The notes: generated from the sequence alone by a model not told the origin. 64,000 nt of DNA from Rhipidocladum racemiflorum (GCA_036346355.1 CM070592.1:34457230-34521229); one strand, 5' to 3'. Counted from the stretch's first letter, positions 44,263 through 57,176 are shown. Translations and numbers: made by a program.

Positions 44263-47200
44263 TGTAACATCCTCAAAATTTATAAAAGGATAAAATCAAA
44301 TATTAAAAATGTGAAATTACTTTTATGATGCATTTCTTGATTTTATGAACATTTAGTGAATTATTGCTTAATTAGAAATGAATATTGGAATTAAGAATAA
44401 GAGATATTGTAAAATGGTAAAATGGTAGAAGATTAAAATTACCATAGTAAATTTTGGATAACCTTAGAATGCCCTAAAAACTATCCTTGGCTGGTCAAAA
44501 GTAAGGTATGAAATGATTTGCAAGTTGATATGATCAATTAATTGTGAAACATTATTCTAGACAAGACCTTGTCAGAATTCTTGAGAGAACTCTAGACCTT
44601 TCCAGCATCAAAAACTTTTATCATGAGCTCTCAGTAACCTTATCCTTGTCCACGAAAATTTACAAAAATAAATAACTGGTTTTACTATTTATTCCTATTT
44701 ATTTATTCCAATCTTGAAAATCTGCAAAACATAGTAAAAGAATTATTAGAAAATAAATACTAGGAATTTGAAATTGAAATTTTTATGGTAGCTCCCTGAT
44801 ACTAATTTAGACCTTGTGTAAAAATATCAAAAATTGATAAGCTAGTTTCTACTGTCTGATAAATACTTTTCCGAAAAAGTTTTTCTGAACAGTTCATGAT
44901 GTCGGAATTTTATAAAATAAATTACAGAGAATTCCAACCTCAAATTTTTACATTAGGAAGGAAACTTACTTGGGTAACTCAGTAAAAAGTTTAGAAAATT
45001 CCGGAGATGATTTGACACATGCATTAATTCGTTTAGTGTGCTGTCTGTGAGGAAAGAACTGAGTTTTCCCTTCCTATTTCATATTCTTCTACATGGGGGC
45101 CACGTACCCAGCGTCTCCTCAGCCGGTCCAAGGGCCAAGCAGCCTGTCGACGGGACCCAGAAGTTTCCCGGCCCGCGTGTCATCCTCAGCCTTCACTCAC
45201 CACACCTAATGAACCGCTGACATGTGGGACCCGACCCCACGTGTCAGGGCCTTCTTCTCCACTGCATCCCTCGCTCTCTCTGTTGGTCTCACGCATGAGA
45301 CTTGCCGCCTCATTTCTTGTCCTTTCCGCGCCGCAACTCTCATGCCCCGAGGATGCCTCTGACATCACTGCTGCCAGCTCCTGCTTCGCCATGCCCTGCA
45401 CGGTGATGGTCACCAAGGAGAGCTCCAGAGAACCCCAGAACCGCCGCCACTTTACTTCTTCCGCTCAAATCCTGCTCACTACCGCCTCTTCTACCTATTT
45501 AAGCGGATGGATAGCACCTCCAAAACCGAGCTAAACTCCGAGCACTCACCCTCTCGCCCAAATCCAACCAAACCAAGCCCTTCTTCTTCGCTGTTTGCCG
45601 GGTTTAATTTGGGGGAAAACTCGAATTAGCACAACCCGCTAAGAGAACGTCCAAATTGATAGACTTTTAAGAATCCTTGGATACTTACGAAGCCTATGCA
45701 CCACTTGTCTCATCATGGAGTGCTCCAAGTTGTTCTCAAGACTGTGAGACCTCGTCCGCCATTAGCGGAGCAAGGTGAGAGCTTCACCCGACCATCCATT
45801 CCTTGGATTGAAAGTCTTAATAGAGTCCTTAGGACCTCCTAAAGCTTATACATGTGATCATTCAACCCGGTTTAGGTTGTAACATCGCCACACCTTACCT
45901 CACCGTGGAGCGCCGCCGTCCAACGCCGAGAACTCGATTCCTCTGAGCACCACCCATAACCAAGCGCATCCCTAGGATCGTCTTGGTCTACTGAAGCTAG
46001 AGCTACCGGCCAAACTCGATCGACGTCGCCGGAGAGCCGCCGGCGAGGCCATCGGCCGCCCCTCGCTCCGGTTCATCGCTGCGGCGGGCTATGTGCGCCA
46101 CACGCCAAGACAAACGCAAGGCACCGCTAAGCCGACTTAACATCGCCACCGAGGTCGCGCCTTGTGCTCTTAACGTGAAGCACCGACAGGTGGGCCCGAG
46201 TAGCGAAGTCGCTGCCCTGCGGCCTCATTTGTCGATGATCGCGTCCGATTCAAAAGCCCAGCCACGCAAAACGTTGGAAATGCGCTTCTCTTTAAGGAAA
46301 ACGTATTTCCTATTTTTCTGTTTTAACCAACCCGAATTGATTCAAATGGCTATAACTTTCAAACCATAAATCCAAATTAGGTGAGACAAGTTTCTAAATT
46401 CATAATAAATCATCTAGTTTCATTATATGCAAAAATAATTGAAATTTGTTTAATAGTTTAATACAGAATTTAAATTTAAAAGTATAGATTTCAAATAGGT
46501 TGCATGTACAACTTTTACGAATCTTGTCCGAATTGAATGAAACCAATTTTGTTGCAATCCTTATGTTATATACTATCTAAATATGCAATTAGATTTGAAT
46601 TTGAAGTTAGTTTGAATTAATCTTCTTTTTAGTTTAATTTCAATGTGTGGAATATTCAAATTGCCATACCTTGTTTATTTTTCATCCAATTAAAATGAAA
46701 CTTCTTCTGTTATATTAGTTAAACATTATAGAACTTGATTTCACAATAATACTTAGGGTGCATCATGCAATATTCAATTAAAATCAATCATGTTGCTTTA
46801 TGTTCAATTATGATTAGTATAAACCATAGCTCTTGGAATCATAAAATGAATCCTAAAATGTTCCTAGGGTCATATAAACATTTCTAGGATATAAGAATAT
46901 ATCATGATGAGTTAAAGATTCAACTAAGTTAATAAATAACCATACTTGTATGACATATGCTTAGAATATGATGCATAAATAAAGATAGTAATGCATATAA
47001 AATTTGTTTAGTATGATTCATAGTACGGGACCATTTAATCTTACAAGAATGAACATACTTAACCCTAGCCATGTCGGATCTCATGTATAAATTAAACCTA
47101 ACGTACTTTTGGCCGTTAGTTAACATATGTTTTCATATAATAGACATTTTGTATAAAGCCGTAATGCTCTTTTAATTGAAAAACATCGCGGACAAAAGTG

Positions 47201-49927
47201 AAATGTTGCGAAAATAACTTTAAAACACACTTAGTGATACCCCCAGCTAGTTCATGAAAAATGGTTAAATAATTCTTTAAGTTGCAGCCGCAAACATAAA
47301 ACAAAAACTGAATTGTTATCGCGTAAACTTTAATAACACTTAAGCCTTTTCGGTAGCCCATAGAATAACTCGTCTAAATGCAAATTTTAGAAGGAATGAC
47401 TCAGAACCACTTTTTGGTATATGGACTACCACATTACAGAAAAATATTTAAGTTTAATCTTGCTTTGCATTTGAATCCCGTTAGTGTAATAACCTTAAGT
47501 GTTATGGTTAAACAGCACATTTATTGAATAGTTTCGCACAAGGGAACTTTAGTTAAAATACTTGCATCATAAGAATGATGGTGTAACCATGCCAATACAA
47601 CCAATAGTCTCATTCGGTAAACCCGACTTGTATAAATCATTTATCTGTATAAAACATACTTAAGACTAAGTACTACTCATATAAACACCTCTCTAAGATC
47701 ATAAACTTATAACTAATACCTTAAGCCTCACATACACTAGTATTGGAGCATAGTGTCTAGTATTCACTTAAATTTAACAATGCAAGTTATACTTGCACTA
47801 ACCCTGTTGTTTTATGTATTGATTCATAATTACATATACAATCTTAGCTTCCTGAATTCGTAAAATAAAATAGAATGAATCGTTAGGAATAGGTGTCGTG
47901 TGCGATACCGCCCTCAAACCGTTAATCAGTAATAAAGACTATAAACGAAGAAATAATACAATTGCTTACGCAATCACAAAACCCTAACTACAACCATGCT
48001 TGTATTATGTAATGATTGCTTATTTGATTTTCCATCTGATTTCCTTTTGCCCTTATTGAAAGTGTTATTTGCTATTTGTATCTTTTCCATTGTACGACGT
48101 GTAGAATCCGACGTCTCAGACTTCATCGTCGACGACTTCAAGATCACGTCTTCGACTCCGTCACTGAAAACAACGGATAGCAAGGCAAGCACTCATGTAG
48201 ATCCCAATTTTTTTTAACAAGAAGAATCTAATTAAAACTTGCATGCATATGCTATATTTTGTATACACTGCTATATTATGGGAAGAATGGTAGATATAAC
48301 CTTCATTGATGGTTTTCCTTAATCAGTAGTGATAGATGAAACCCTAGATTGTTGATGGAAACAGAAAATGGGTATATTCGATTATTATTTGCATATGCTT
48401 AGCCCTGCTTTAGACTGGGAACACGAACGGATGGTTATACTGTTCGTGATGAACTAAAATTGTTGGACATGATGAACATTAATCTTGAACATGTTGAAAT
48501 ATTGTGATTATTGAAACTTTCTTTTTCTGAAAACAAAACTATGATTTTGATGCGGGTGATTATTGGCAATAGCCGGAAGTGCAATTGATGATGCACGTAG
48601 ATAGGGGGAGATCTATCGCCCGTGTCGTATAAGAACCGAGCTGATGTGTTGTTTTCAGGCCAAGATAACCGTACATCCACAAGTACTGGAGTGGGACAGT
48701 CTTAACTTATTAAATTATTTGGGAATTAGCTTTGCACATTGGTAGGCAGTTGTAGCACGGGCATTCCGTATATAGGTTTGCTCGAGGGAGGTGTCATCAC
48801 CGAGGTGTTGGCATCTGCCGTTGTAACGGTGTACGCCTGGCTATGAATTTGGGGCTGTTTTATTCCTGGTGGGTCACTGACTCCGGAATTCCTTTTACCT
48901 TTTTAGCTTCCATCATAGTCAGGGGTAACGTCATTGGGCTAGTGCAAAGTTAAGGTCCAAGTAACGAACAGCCAAGTTATGAACTCTCCGCGGCACACCA
49001 AAGGAAGTGTGTCAAATGCGCTTGCCACGAAGGAGGACATATCTTGTGGGTAAAGCTGTACAAACTCTGCAGAGTCTAAACCTAATCGATTAGCCGCGCC
49101 ATCATGAGCACTTGGTAAAGTCATCACATAGCTAGACATTTTCTGTACTTTTATAAAAGCTGGACCGGATAATTTGGAATTGGTGAGCTTACCCTTACAG
49201 ATGATTCAATACTTGACATTACGTTGGCAAGGTTGAATTCAGTTATTGTGCCACTGTGTGGACAAAATTCTAATCTTCAGATAATATTTCATATGATGGG
49301 ACTGAACGTTTTATCACTCACGAAGGGTTGTGAGTATTTTGTTACATTCTATTCGCGAAGGGCTGTGAGTTATCTATCTCTTCGCATTACCTTTAAGTAC
49401 ATACTTGTTACTCTACTTATTTATTTACTTTTACAAATTTTCGCTTTCACTCTACTATTCAGTATTTATAATTCAATTTGGCTCCAAGCAAAAGTTAACC
49501 GTAGAAGCTTTATTCTAGGATCAGCCTGCATTCCAAACACATAACTCAAGTCTTGCTGAGTACGAAATGTACTCACCCTTGCTATCATTGTTGATTTTAG
49601 GTGAAGATGCAGGTATCTCGATGAATTTTATTTTGACGCAGGATTGCGGGATTATTAACGACATTTCTTTCTAAGGCTTTACCTTGTCAGTTGCCTGTGG
49701 ATTATGTGGCAAACTACAAGACATCTGATTCTTTTGCAATGTTTAGTCGACCTTCTCGGTCATAATGTATCATTATTTCCGCTGTAATAAAATGTGAAAC
49801 TTTTGTATGGTTGTGATTCCAAATTGTGTTTTGTGCGTGCCAGCCACTGATCATGGGAATGGTACAGTATGCACATTAGAACCTTGCTTTTATGTTTGCA
49901 TTGTAGCATAAAAGTGAGGGTCTTACA
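44263..49927 (+). repeat. 3' LTR of element B
   Basis: 5665 bp, nearly identical to the 5' LTR. Differences cluster around 45590-45780 and 46020-46250 and near 49075-49100, in GC-rich positions. The duplication TTGTT follows. Confidence 0.95.
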
Positions 49928-49932
49928 TTGTT

Positions 49933-50865
49933 GGCAGTAGACCGTTTCCTCAAGATGTCCTTGAAGGAAGGCGTTCTTCACGTCAAGTTGATGGATAGGC
50001 CAAGCGTGGGAGGCAGCAATGGCAAGGATGACCCGAATGGTTGAGGGTTTGAAGACCGGGCTGAAAGTCTCATCGTAGTCCATGCCATGCTGCTGCGAGT
50101 AGCCACAGACAACCCAACGCGCCTTATGGCGAGCCAAGGTGCCATCCGAGTGATACTTGTGTTTGAAAATCCACTTGCCGGTCACGACATTAGCGTTGGG
50201 AGGTCGAGGGACAAGGCGCTAGGTGCCATTGGCAACCAGAGCTTTGTACTCTTCAATCATCGCAGTACGCCAGTTGGTGTCGGCGAGCGCACTGCGGTAG
50301 GTCACCGGTATTGGAGAGATGGGGACGTGTGTCACCGAGAGGTTGAGCTGGGTGACCGGCTTGACAATGCCGGCCCGCGCGCGAGTTGTCATTTGATGTG
50401 GCCCAGGGGTCGGGCATGGCACTATGGGTGCAGCCGACCCTGGTGGCGGAGGGGCGACCACGATCTGTGGATCCACAAAGTGCTGGGTCGGCGGAGTGGG
50501 GCTAATCAGCAGGCGCTCGCCCGTGGCCACATCAATCGTGGTGATGGGCGCCGTTGGAGTCCGTGATGGCGATCGCTCGACGTCCAGAGACGGAGCTACC
50601 GCGACGGGTGGTAGGGGCTCAACGTCCAGGTGTGATGGCCCGCCCGTGGCCATAGCGCGCGTGGTGAGGGGCGCTGCTGGAACATTGGGAGCCGATGGCG
50701 AGGGCGATCACTCGACGTCAGTTGGCGACGGAGCTACAGCGGAGGGGGGCAGCATCTCAACGTCTGGGTGGGACAGAACTCCTGCGACGGAGAGCCGCGG
50801 TCGCTCGAGTCTGGAAGAGACGGAGCTCCCGCAGGAAGAGTGGCCGTAGTCACAGTGGGGAATAC
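49933..50865 (-). pseudogene. Copia element C, piece 2: integrase-RT linker and start of reverse transcriptase
   Basis: On the minus strand a Pro-rich, low-complexity linker (50865-50330) leads into YRSALADTNWRTAMIEEYKA, then KWIFKHKYHSDGTLARHKAR, YDETFSPVFKPSTIRV and QLDVKNAFLQGHLEE. These are the N-terminal RT motifs of Ty1/copia. The frame then meets element B. A frame break or stop lies between 50219 and 50185. Confidence 0.9.
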
Positions 50866-50870
50866 TAGAG

Positions 50871-51200
50871 TGTTGAATAAGTCCAGGGTCTCGATATTGG
50901 TTCTGTTAATCTCATCGTAATTGAGTTCGTGTTTGAACACGTCCCAGGATAGCCGAGGCTGTGCGTCTCTTTCGGATCGTTGAATAAGCACTAATGGTTG
51001 TGCGTTCTTGTCGCACGTAGTGGGCAGACTAACTGCTATTATTAGCACTTACATTTGTCTTTAAATAGTTGTTATTTCTACATGGAATAACACCGCAGTT
51101 ACGCAGCAGCACCAAACACCTGAGTCATTAGTGTTCATCAGTGTTCTTGAGTGCGCAACCGTGAGCTCACCAGCGACTGAGATCGTAGTGAGCTCTGACA
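50871..51200 (+). repeat. 5' LTR of element D
   Basis: 330 bp. Compared with the 3' LTR it has about 20 extra bases near 51130-51150 and a few substitutions. The primer binding site follows at 51203-51214 (TGGTATCAGAGC). Confidence 0.95.
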
Positions 51201-51237
51201 TTTGGTATCAGAGCGATAACCGTTCCGAGAACCAGTG

Positions 51238-52164
51238 ATGTCGGTGCATTCGTTCCGCTCCACTCCAGCGTTCGGAGAAAGGTCTCCGTCCCCGCCTCTG
51301 AGATGTCGGCTAGATCATTCCCCGGAGCCACGGCGAGGACGCCGACGCGAAGGAGGTGTCGTCGTCGAGCGTGTCGTCAAGGAGTCAAGTGGCGGCACCA
51401 TCCAGTACCCCACGCTCACACGCACCAACTACTCGGAGTGGGCATTGTTGATGCGAGTGAATCTGGAGGCTGCGGGGCTGTGGCACGCCGTCGAGCCAGA
51501 GGAGGGAGACGACATCCAGTACCGTGAGGATAGGCTTGCCCTGGCGGCAATCCTAAGGTCAGTACCATCAGACATGCTGGCCTCGCTTGGTCGTAAGCGG
51601 ACAGCGCGCTCGGCCTAGAACGCGGTGAAGACCGTCCGCGTCGGCGTGCAGCGCATCCGTGAAGCCAACGCACGACAACTGCTCAAGGAGTTTGGCGAGA
51701 TTACCTTCAAGGAAGGGGAAACCGTCGACGACTTCTCCCTGCGCATCATTGGCTTGGCCAACAACATCCGCACCCTTGGCGGTGACATCATCGCCGCTGA
51801 AGTTGTGAAGAAAATGCTCCAGGTCATCCCCGATCACCTGGAACAGATCGCCTACTCCATCGAGACTCTTCTCGACGTTGACGAGCTGTCGATCAAGGAG
51901 GTCACCGGCCGACTTCGCGCTATCAAGCAGCGGAAGAAGAAGGCGGTGACTCCCATGGCTCCGGTCTACGACAAGCAGGGGCGCCTCCTCATGGTGGAGG
52001 AAGATTGGATGGCCTGCCTCAAGCTGCGTGGCGGCGGCGGGACCTCCGGAAGTGGCAAGAAGCGCGGGAAGACCCGGCGCGGCCGCGGCGGTAGCAGCAA
52101 GATGGGAGATTCACGCGTGAGCGGTGATGGTTGGCCGAAGCCGGAGGATGCAGTGAATCGATGA
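51238..52164 (+). pseudogene. gag of element D with in-frame stop, zinc knuckle missing
   Basis: From ATG 51238 the frame reads MSVHSFRSTPAF..., then PTLTRTNYSEWALLMRVNLE, the N-terminal copia gag motif. A TAG at 51616 interrupts it, but the same frame continues LLKEFGEITFKEGETVDDFS and LRAIKQRKKK (the UBN2-type capsid domain) to a basic Gly/Arg stretch and a stop at 52162. No CCHC knuckle follows. Normally gag forms the particle that packages the RNA. Confidence 0.88.
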
Positions 52165-53689
52165 CTGGGGCGCGTTCCGCCTTCTCCGACCTCGATGCCG
52201 GCGTCTGCGGCTCCGTCAAGTTCGGCGACGGCTCTGTTGTTGAGATCGAGGGGCGCGGCACCATCGTTTTCGACTACAAGAATGGAGAGCATCGCGCGTT
52301 GACTGGGGTGTACTTCATACCCCGGCTGACGGCCAACATTGTTAGCATCGGCCAGATGGACAAGTCCGGCTGCCGAGTGGAGATCGACTCCGGCCTCCTC
52401 TGCATCTTCGACGGTCAACGTAAGTTACTCACGCAGGTGCGACGCTCGGAATCGTGCCTGTACATCTTGGAACTGTAGATCGGCCAGCCAGCGTGCCTGG
52501 CGGCTCACTGCTCAGAGGCGGCCTGGCTATGGCATGGGCGGTACGGCCACCTCGGTTTCGATAACTTGTGCAAACTTGCACAGGAGGGGCTAGTGCGTGG
52601 GCTGCTGCCACTGGAAAAAGTGAACCAGGTGTGCGATGGATGCCTCGCTGGGAAGCAGAGGCGCACACCATTCCCGCATCAGGCTCGCCGACGTGCAACT
52701 CAAATCCTGGACTTGGTCCATGGTGATCTCTGCGGACCCATCTCTCCATCAACTCCGAGCGGCAACATGTACTTCCTATTGCTGGTCGATGATATGAGTC
52801 GTTTCATGTGGCTTCATCTCCTCGCTAGCAAAGATCAAGCACCGGCAGCGATCATAAACTTCCAGACGGCGGTGGAAGTTGAATCTGGTCGCAAGCTGAA
52901 GGTGCTCCGGACTGATCGTGGGGGGGGGAGTTCACCTCTCTCGAGTTCGGGGAGTACTGCGCCGCCCGTGGTGTCCAGCGCCAGCTCACCGCCCCCTATT
53001 CTCCCCAACAGAATGGGGTGGTCGAGCGGCGCAACCAGAGCATCGTAGCCATGGCACGGTGCATGCTCAAGTCCAAGAACCTCCCTGGAACCTTCTGGGG
53101 TGAGGCTGTCATGACAACGGTTTACATCCTCAACCGTGCGCCAACACGCGCACTTGAAGGCAAGACGCCGTACGAGGCGTGGCATGGCGAGAAGCCAGCA
53201 ATCCACTACTTCCGCACCTTCGGCTGCATCACGCACATCAAGGACACGCGCCCGGGACTGAAGAAGCTGGATGATCGCAGTGTTCGCACCAGCTTCGTTG
53301 GCTACGAACCGGGGTCGAAGGCCTTCCGCTGCTTCAACCCCAAGACTGGGCGCGTAATCCTGTCACGCGACGTCATGTTCGACGAAGGTGCACAGTGGAT
53401 CTGGGAGTTAGGACCCGAGCAAGCTGATGCCTTGCCCTTCGCGGTGGAGTACGACATCGAGGTCACGACTGGACCACACGACGTGGAGGGCACGTGGGCA
53501 CCTGCATCCCCTGCAACAGCATCACCTGCGCCAGTGTCCCACGAAGGGTCGGATGCAAATCTTGACACGGACCATGATGATGTGCCACTACGGTTCCGCG
53601 CCATCGACGCCATCATCGGTCCAGCCTCGCCGCCTGGGCTCGTGCCCAGGGTGCTCGACGAGGAGCTCCTCTTCACCACGGTTGATTAG
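52161..53689 (+). pseudogene. Integrase region of element D (protease active site deleted)
   Basis: The frame opens at MTGARSAFSDLD, the sequence normally just after the protease DTGAS motif, so a deletion removed that motif. It continues FGDGSVVEIEGRG and YFIPRLTANIVSIGQ; a TAG at 52476; the integrase zinc finger (HLGFDNLCKLAQEGL, CDGCLAGKQ); and the catalytic core LVHGDLCGP, LLVDDMSRFMWLHL and RTDRGG. A run of nine G at 52919-52927 then shifts frame; PQQNGVVERRNQSI follows in another frame to 53018 and beyond, ending at the linker with TAG 53687. The catalytic residues appear present but in two frames. Confidence 0.88.
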
Positions 53690-53885
53690 CCGACCTCTTT
53701 TGGTGAGGCTGAGCAAGAGGCCTGCTGGCGACAAGCTATGCGTGAGGAGATGAAGGCCATCGAAGAGAATGGGACATGGGAGCTCACCGCGCTCCCCACT
53801 GGGCACCGAGCGATCGGACTCAAGTGGGTCTTCAAAGTCAAGCGCGATGAAAACAGTAACATCGTGCGACATAAGGCTCGACTGG
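53690..53885 (+). pseudogene. Start of reverse transcriptase of element D
   Basis: MREEMKAIEENGTWELTALP, then GLKWVFKVKRDENSNIVRHK and AR. The frame is cut at ARL by the first Ac/Ds-like insertion and resumes at 54955 after one 8-bp duplication is discounted. Confidence 0.88.
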
Positions 53886-54946
53886 TAGGGATGAAAACGG
53901 ATCGGATAGTTTTCGACCGATCCGGATAATTTTCGGATACGGATTCTGTCGGATCGGATATTTGTCGGATAGTATCGGATCGGATACGGATACGGATATT
54001 TTTTGTCGGATGCGGATACGGATTCGGTAGCTCACTATCCGTCGGATACGGATACGGATTCGGATAATCCGGATAGTGATGGATCGGATATCCGGATATA
54101 CATGTGGGCTGGGCCAAGCTACTCTTTTGGCCCAAAAAGGTTACTAAATTTTAACTTGTTTTCTAATTTAATTAATCTATAAAACAAGTTTTAATTATTA
54201 AAATTAGCAAACTAGCTCAAAAAATTATGAAATTTTTTGATAAAATTCCTAACATAGTCTATAATTTTTACAAAAATTATTTTTAAAATTTTATCATATT
54301 TTAAAATTTCTAAAAATTCAAAAAATATTGTCTTTAGTAGGAAAATATTTTAAATAAGTAGCTAAAATGCATAAAAACTCATAAAATACATAATTTATTA
54401 TTTTAAACATAATTTAAAAAATAATACAAATCTTGGGGTCATTAAATGTAAGTGTTATATATGTTTTCTAGAGATATGGTAATTAAGTATTATCAAACTT
54501 TTTGTGTAGTCTATATTTGTTTCCATTTGTATCTCTGAGCAAAGATCACATTTATTTTGTGTTTTGATCTACATGTATGATGGATTAATCGTATGTACGT
54601 GATGAACTAAGTCTTACATAATTTTGTTTGCAACATGGTATCTAACTATTGTCTAAGTGAATGAAAATGCTTATATTTATTCAATTTTCAATAATGTTTT
54701 AATCAAATCAACTAGTTATGTGTTTTCATTGATTTTTTATGTACAGTCTAAGGGATTATCATGTTCCGATAAATATTCGTAACCGTATCCGATTCGATTC
54801 GTATTCGATCCGTATCTGTATTCGACATTATCCGTAATCGTATTCATATCCGGACTATCCGTATTCGTATCCTAATCCGAGAAAAAATATGAAAACAAAT
54901 ATGGTAGAACCATTATCCGTCCGTATCCGATCCGTTTTCACCCCTA
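53886..54946 (+). mobile_element. Ac/Ds-like non-autonomous hAT element 1
   Basis: Ends TAGGGATGAAAACGGATCGG and, on the other strand, TAGGGGTGAAAACGGATCGG. The 8-bp target duplication TCGACTGG is present at 53878-53885 and 54947-54954. The inverted repeat matches the Ac/Ds terminus TAGGGATGAAA as I know it. Subterminal DNA on both sides is packed with CGGATA / CGGATACGGAT repeats, likely transposase sites. The 1061-bp body is AT-rich with no transposase gene, so it depends on an autonomous partner. Removing it restores the RT frame of D. Confidence 0.95.
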
Positions 54947-55369
54947 TCGACTGGTGGCCAAAGGCTATGTCCAGCGCGCCGACTTCGATGAAGTTTTTGC
55001 TCCGGTGTCGCGAATGGAGTCCGTGCGTGCACTGCTTGCGCTGGCGGCAAATCAACGGTGGGAAGTGCACCACATGGATGTGAAGAGTGCGTCCCTCAAT
55101 GGGGAGCTTAAGGAGGAGGTGTTCGTGTCGCAGCCACCCGGTTTCATCGTCAACGGCAACGAGCACAAGGTACTGCGCCTACGCAAGGCATTATACGGGC
55201 TTCGTCAGGCACCCAGGGCCTGGAATGCCAAGCTGGATGCCTCCATGGTGTCGCTCAGTTTCCAGAGGAGCAGCTCGGAGCATGGCGTGTACACTCGAAG
55301 CCGAAGATTGTCACGACTGGTGGTTGGCATCTACGTAGACGATCTGATCATCACCAGCACCAGTAACGA
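54947..55369 (+). pseudogene. Reverse transcriptase core of element D
   Basis: Continues with KGYVQRADFDEVFAPVSRME, DVKSASLNGELKEEVFVSQP, LRKALYGLRQAPRAWNAKL and the catalytic motif YVDDLIITS, the Ty1/copia signature. The second hAT insertion interrupts it after TSN. Confidence 0.9.
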
Positions 55370-56242
55370 TAGGGGTGAAAACGGAACGGAAAGTTCCCGA
55401 CCGTTCCAAAGAAAAACGGAAACGGAAGCTCTTTTTCGGAAACGGAAACGGAAAATATCGATGCGAAGCGAGCTGAAATTTTTGTCGGAAGCGAAGCGAA
55501 GCGGGAGAGCCAATTCCGGCGGAAACGGAAATTCCGTATAAGTGAAACCGGAAACTAAAAACGGAAACGGGCCGGAAAGGGAAATGGGCTTGGCCCAAAA
55601 ATGATAAGAGAATTTATATTTATTTACGAATTAAAATAATTTCATAAATACAAATGGTTTTATATAAAATACTAAATAGAGTTCAAAAATTCCACAAAAA
55701 TTCTCAAAAATACTTTGGAATATTTTGAACCTAGAAAAATTATTTTCAGCATAATTTTTTTATAAATAAATTAATTTTATAAATCTAAAAAATGCAAAAT
55801 AGTATTTATAAACTCCAGAAAATCCAAGATAAATCTCAAAAAATCATAAATGAAAATCGAATAATAATATATAAATTTTAGGGTGCTAAACCTTTGTAAT
55901 TGGTGGAGCAATAGGATATCAATGATAATTATATGGATGAGGACATGATGACAAACTTAAGAAAAATTTTCTAGTGAACATAGCACTATTCTTGTGTCCA
56001 CCTTAGAGGTGGAATGGGCTATATTGTTCTTGTGGTCATATATATTGTAATTCTCTACTATGTTCTTGTGTAATTTTTCGCTTTCGTTTCCGTATCCGTT
56101 CCGTTCCGTTCCGATTTCGTTTACGTCACTATCCGTGTCCGTATCCGTTTCCGGGTTTCCGATTTCGTTTCGTTCACGATAAAAATGTGGAAACGAAAGC
56201 GAACGATCATTCTTGACCATTTCTGTACCGTTTTCATCCCTA
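55370..56242 (+). mobile_element. Ac/Ds-like non-autonomous hAT element 2
   Basis: Ends TAGGGGTGAAAACGGAACGG and, on the other strand, TAGGGATGAAAACGGTAC. The 8-bp duplication is AGTAACGA at 55362-55369 and GGTAACGA at 56243-56250, with one mismatch. The subterminal repeats here are CGGAAA/CGGAAACGGAA types, different from element 1. The body of 873 bp has no transposase gene. It lies only 423 bp from element 1 in the same host element. Confidence 0.93.
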
Positions 56243-57176
56243 GGTAACGATATATCACGGCGTTCAAGCTAGAGATGAAGCGCGTCTTCTCGATGAGTGA
56301 CCTCGTGACTGCTATCGTATTACCTAGGGATCGAGGTCAGCCAAGGCCCTACAGGCATTTCTTTGTGCCAGTCTGCATATGCCAAGAAACTTCTCGAGCG
56401 CAGCGGCTTGGAGTCCTGCAACCCTAGCACGACGCCCATGGAACCAAGGCTGAAGCTGAGCAAGGACAGCGTGTCTCCGATGGTGAACGCGACAGAGTAT
56501 CGTCGCATCATCGGCGGCCTTCGATACCTAGTACACACACGGCCGGATCTTGCCTACGCGGTGGGCTATCTGAGCCGGTTCATGGAAGCGCCGCATGAAG
56601 AGCATCTCACCGCGGTGAAGCGCGTGCTACGATACGTGGCTGGAACGCGCGGTCACGGAATGTTCTACACCAAGAAGGAGGAAGGGCAAGCACAGCTGGT
56701 CGGCTACAGCGACGCCGACATGGCCGGCGATGTCGACACACGGAAGAGCACCAGCGGCGTCATCTTCTTCCTCGGCGGAACCCGATCACATGGCAGTCGT
56801 CCAAGCAGAAGGTGGTTGCTCTATCTTCTTGTGAAGCAGAGTATATCGCAGCGGCTACAGCGACGTGTCAAGCCATCTGGCTAGCTCGCCTGGTGCACGA
56901 CATGGTCGGCATCGAGCCTAGAGCGCCGGAACTCAGGGTGGATAATCAGTCCGCCATCGCCCTCAGCAAGAATCCCGTCTTCCACGATCGGAGCAAGCAC
57001 ATTGATACAAAGTATCATTTCATCCGAGAGTGCATTGACAGGATCAAATCGTTCTCAGGCATACTCCCACGGAGCTGCAGCTGGTGGACATTTTGACAAA
57101 GCCACTTGGGCGTGTTCGCTTCCAGGAGCTTCGCGCATTGATTGGCGTCAAGCAAGTTCTCGAGACCAAGGATTAG
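56243..57176 (+). pseudogene. Reverse transcriptase end and RNase H of element D
   Basis: After the second hAT insertion come LEMKRVFSMSDL, YAKKLLERSGLESCNPSTTP, GLRYLVHTRPDLAYAVGYL, and RNase H motifs GYSDADMAGDVDTRKSTSG, SSCEAEYIAAATATCQAIWL, DNQSAIALSKNPV and HIDTKYHFIRE. Frameshifts occur near 56330, 56780 and 57050. The last frame reaches a TAG at 57174, directly before the polypurine tract, so the 3' end is complete. Confidence 0.9.

Larger units (their letters stand above)
34732..49927 (+). mobile_element. Non-autonomous gypsy-derived LTR element B
   Basis: LTRs of 5664 and 5665 bp flank only 3867 bp of internal DNA, with a perfect primer site, a remnant orf0, decayed pol and a polypurine tract. 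The target duplication TTGTT is present at 34727-34731 and 49928-49932, and the insertion splits the RT of copia element C. The LTRs are nearly identical, apart from clustered differences in GC-rich leader sequence, implying a recent insertion. The internal pol is riddled with stops and deletions, which points to mobilisation in trans by a relative. It resembles the LARD class in form. Confidence 0.95.

Noticed and set aside
50087..50849. Plus-strand frames of 141-159 codons
   Set aside because: Antisense of the copia C linker and RT start, which are clearly coding on the minus strand.
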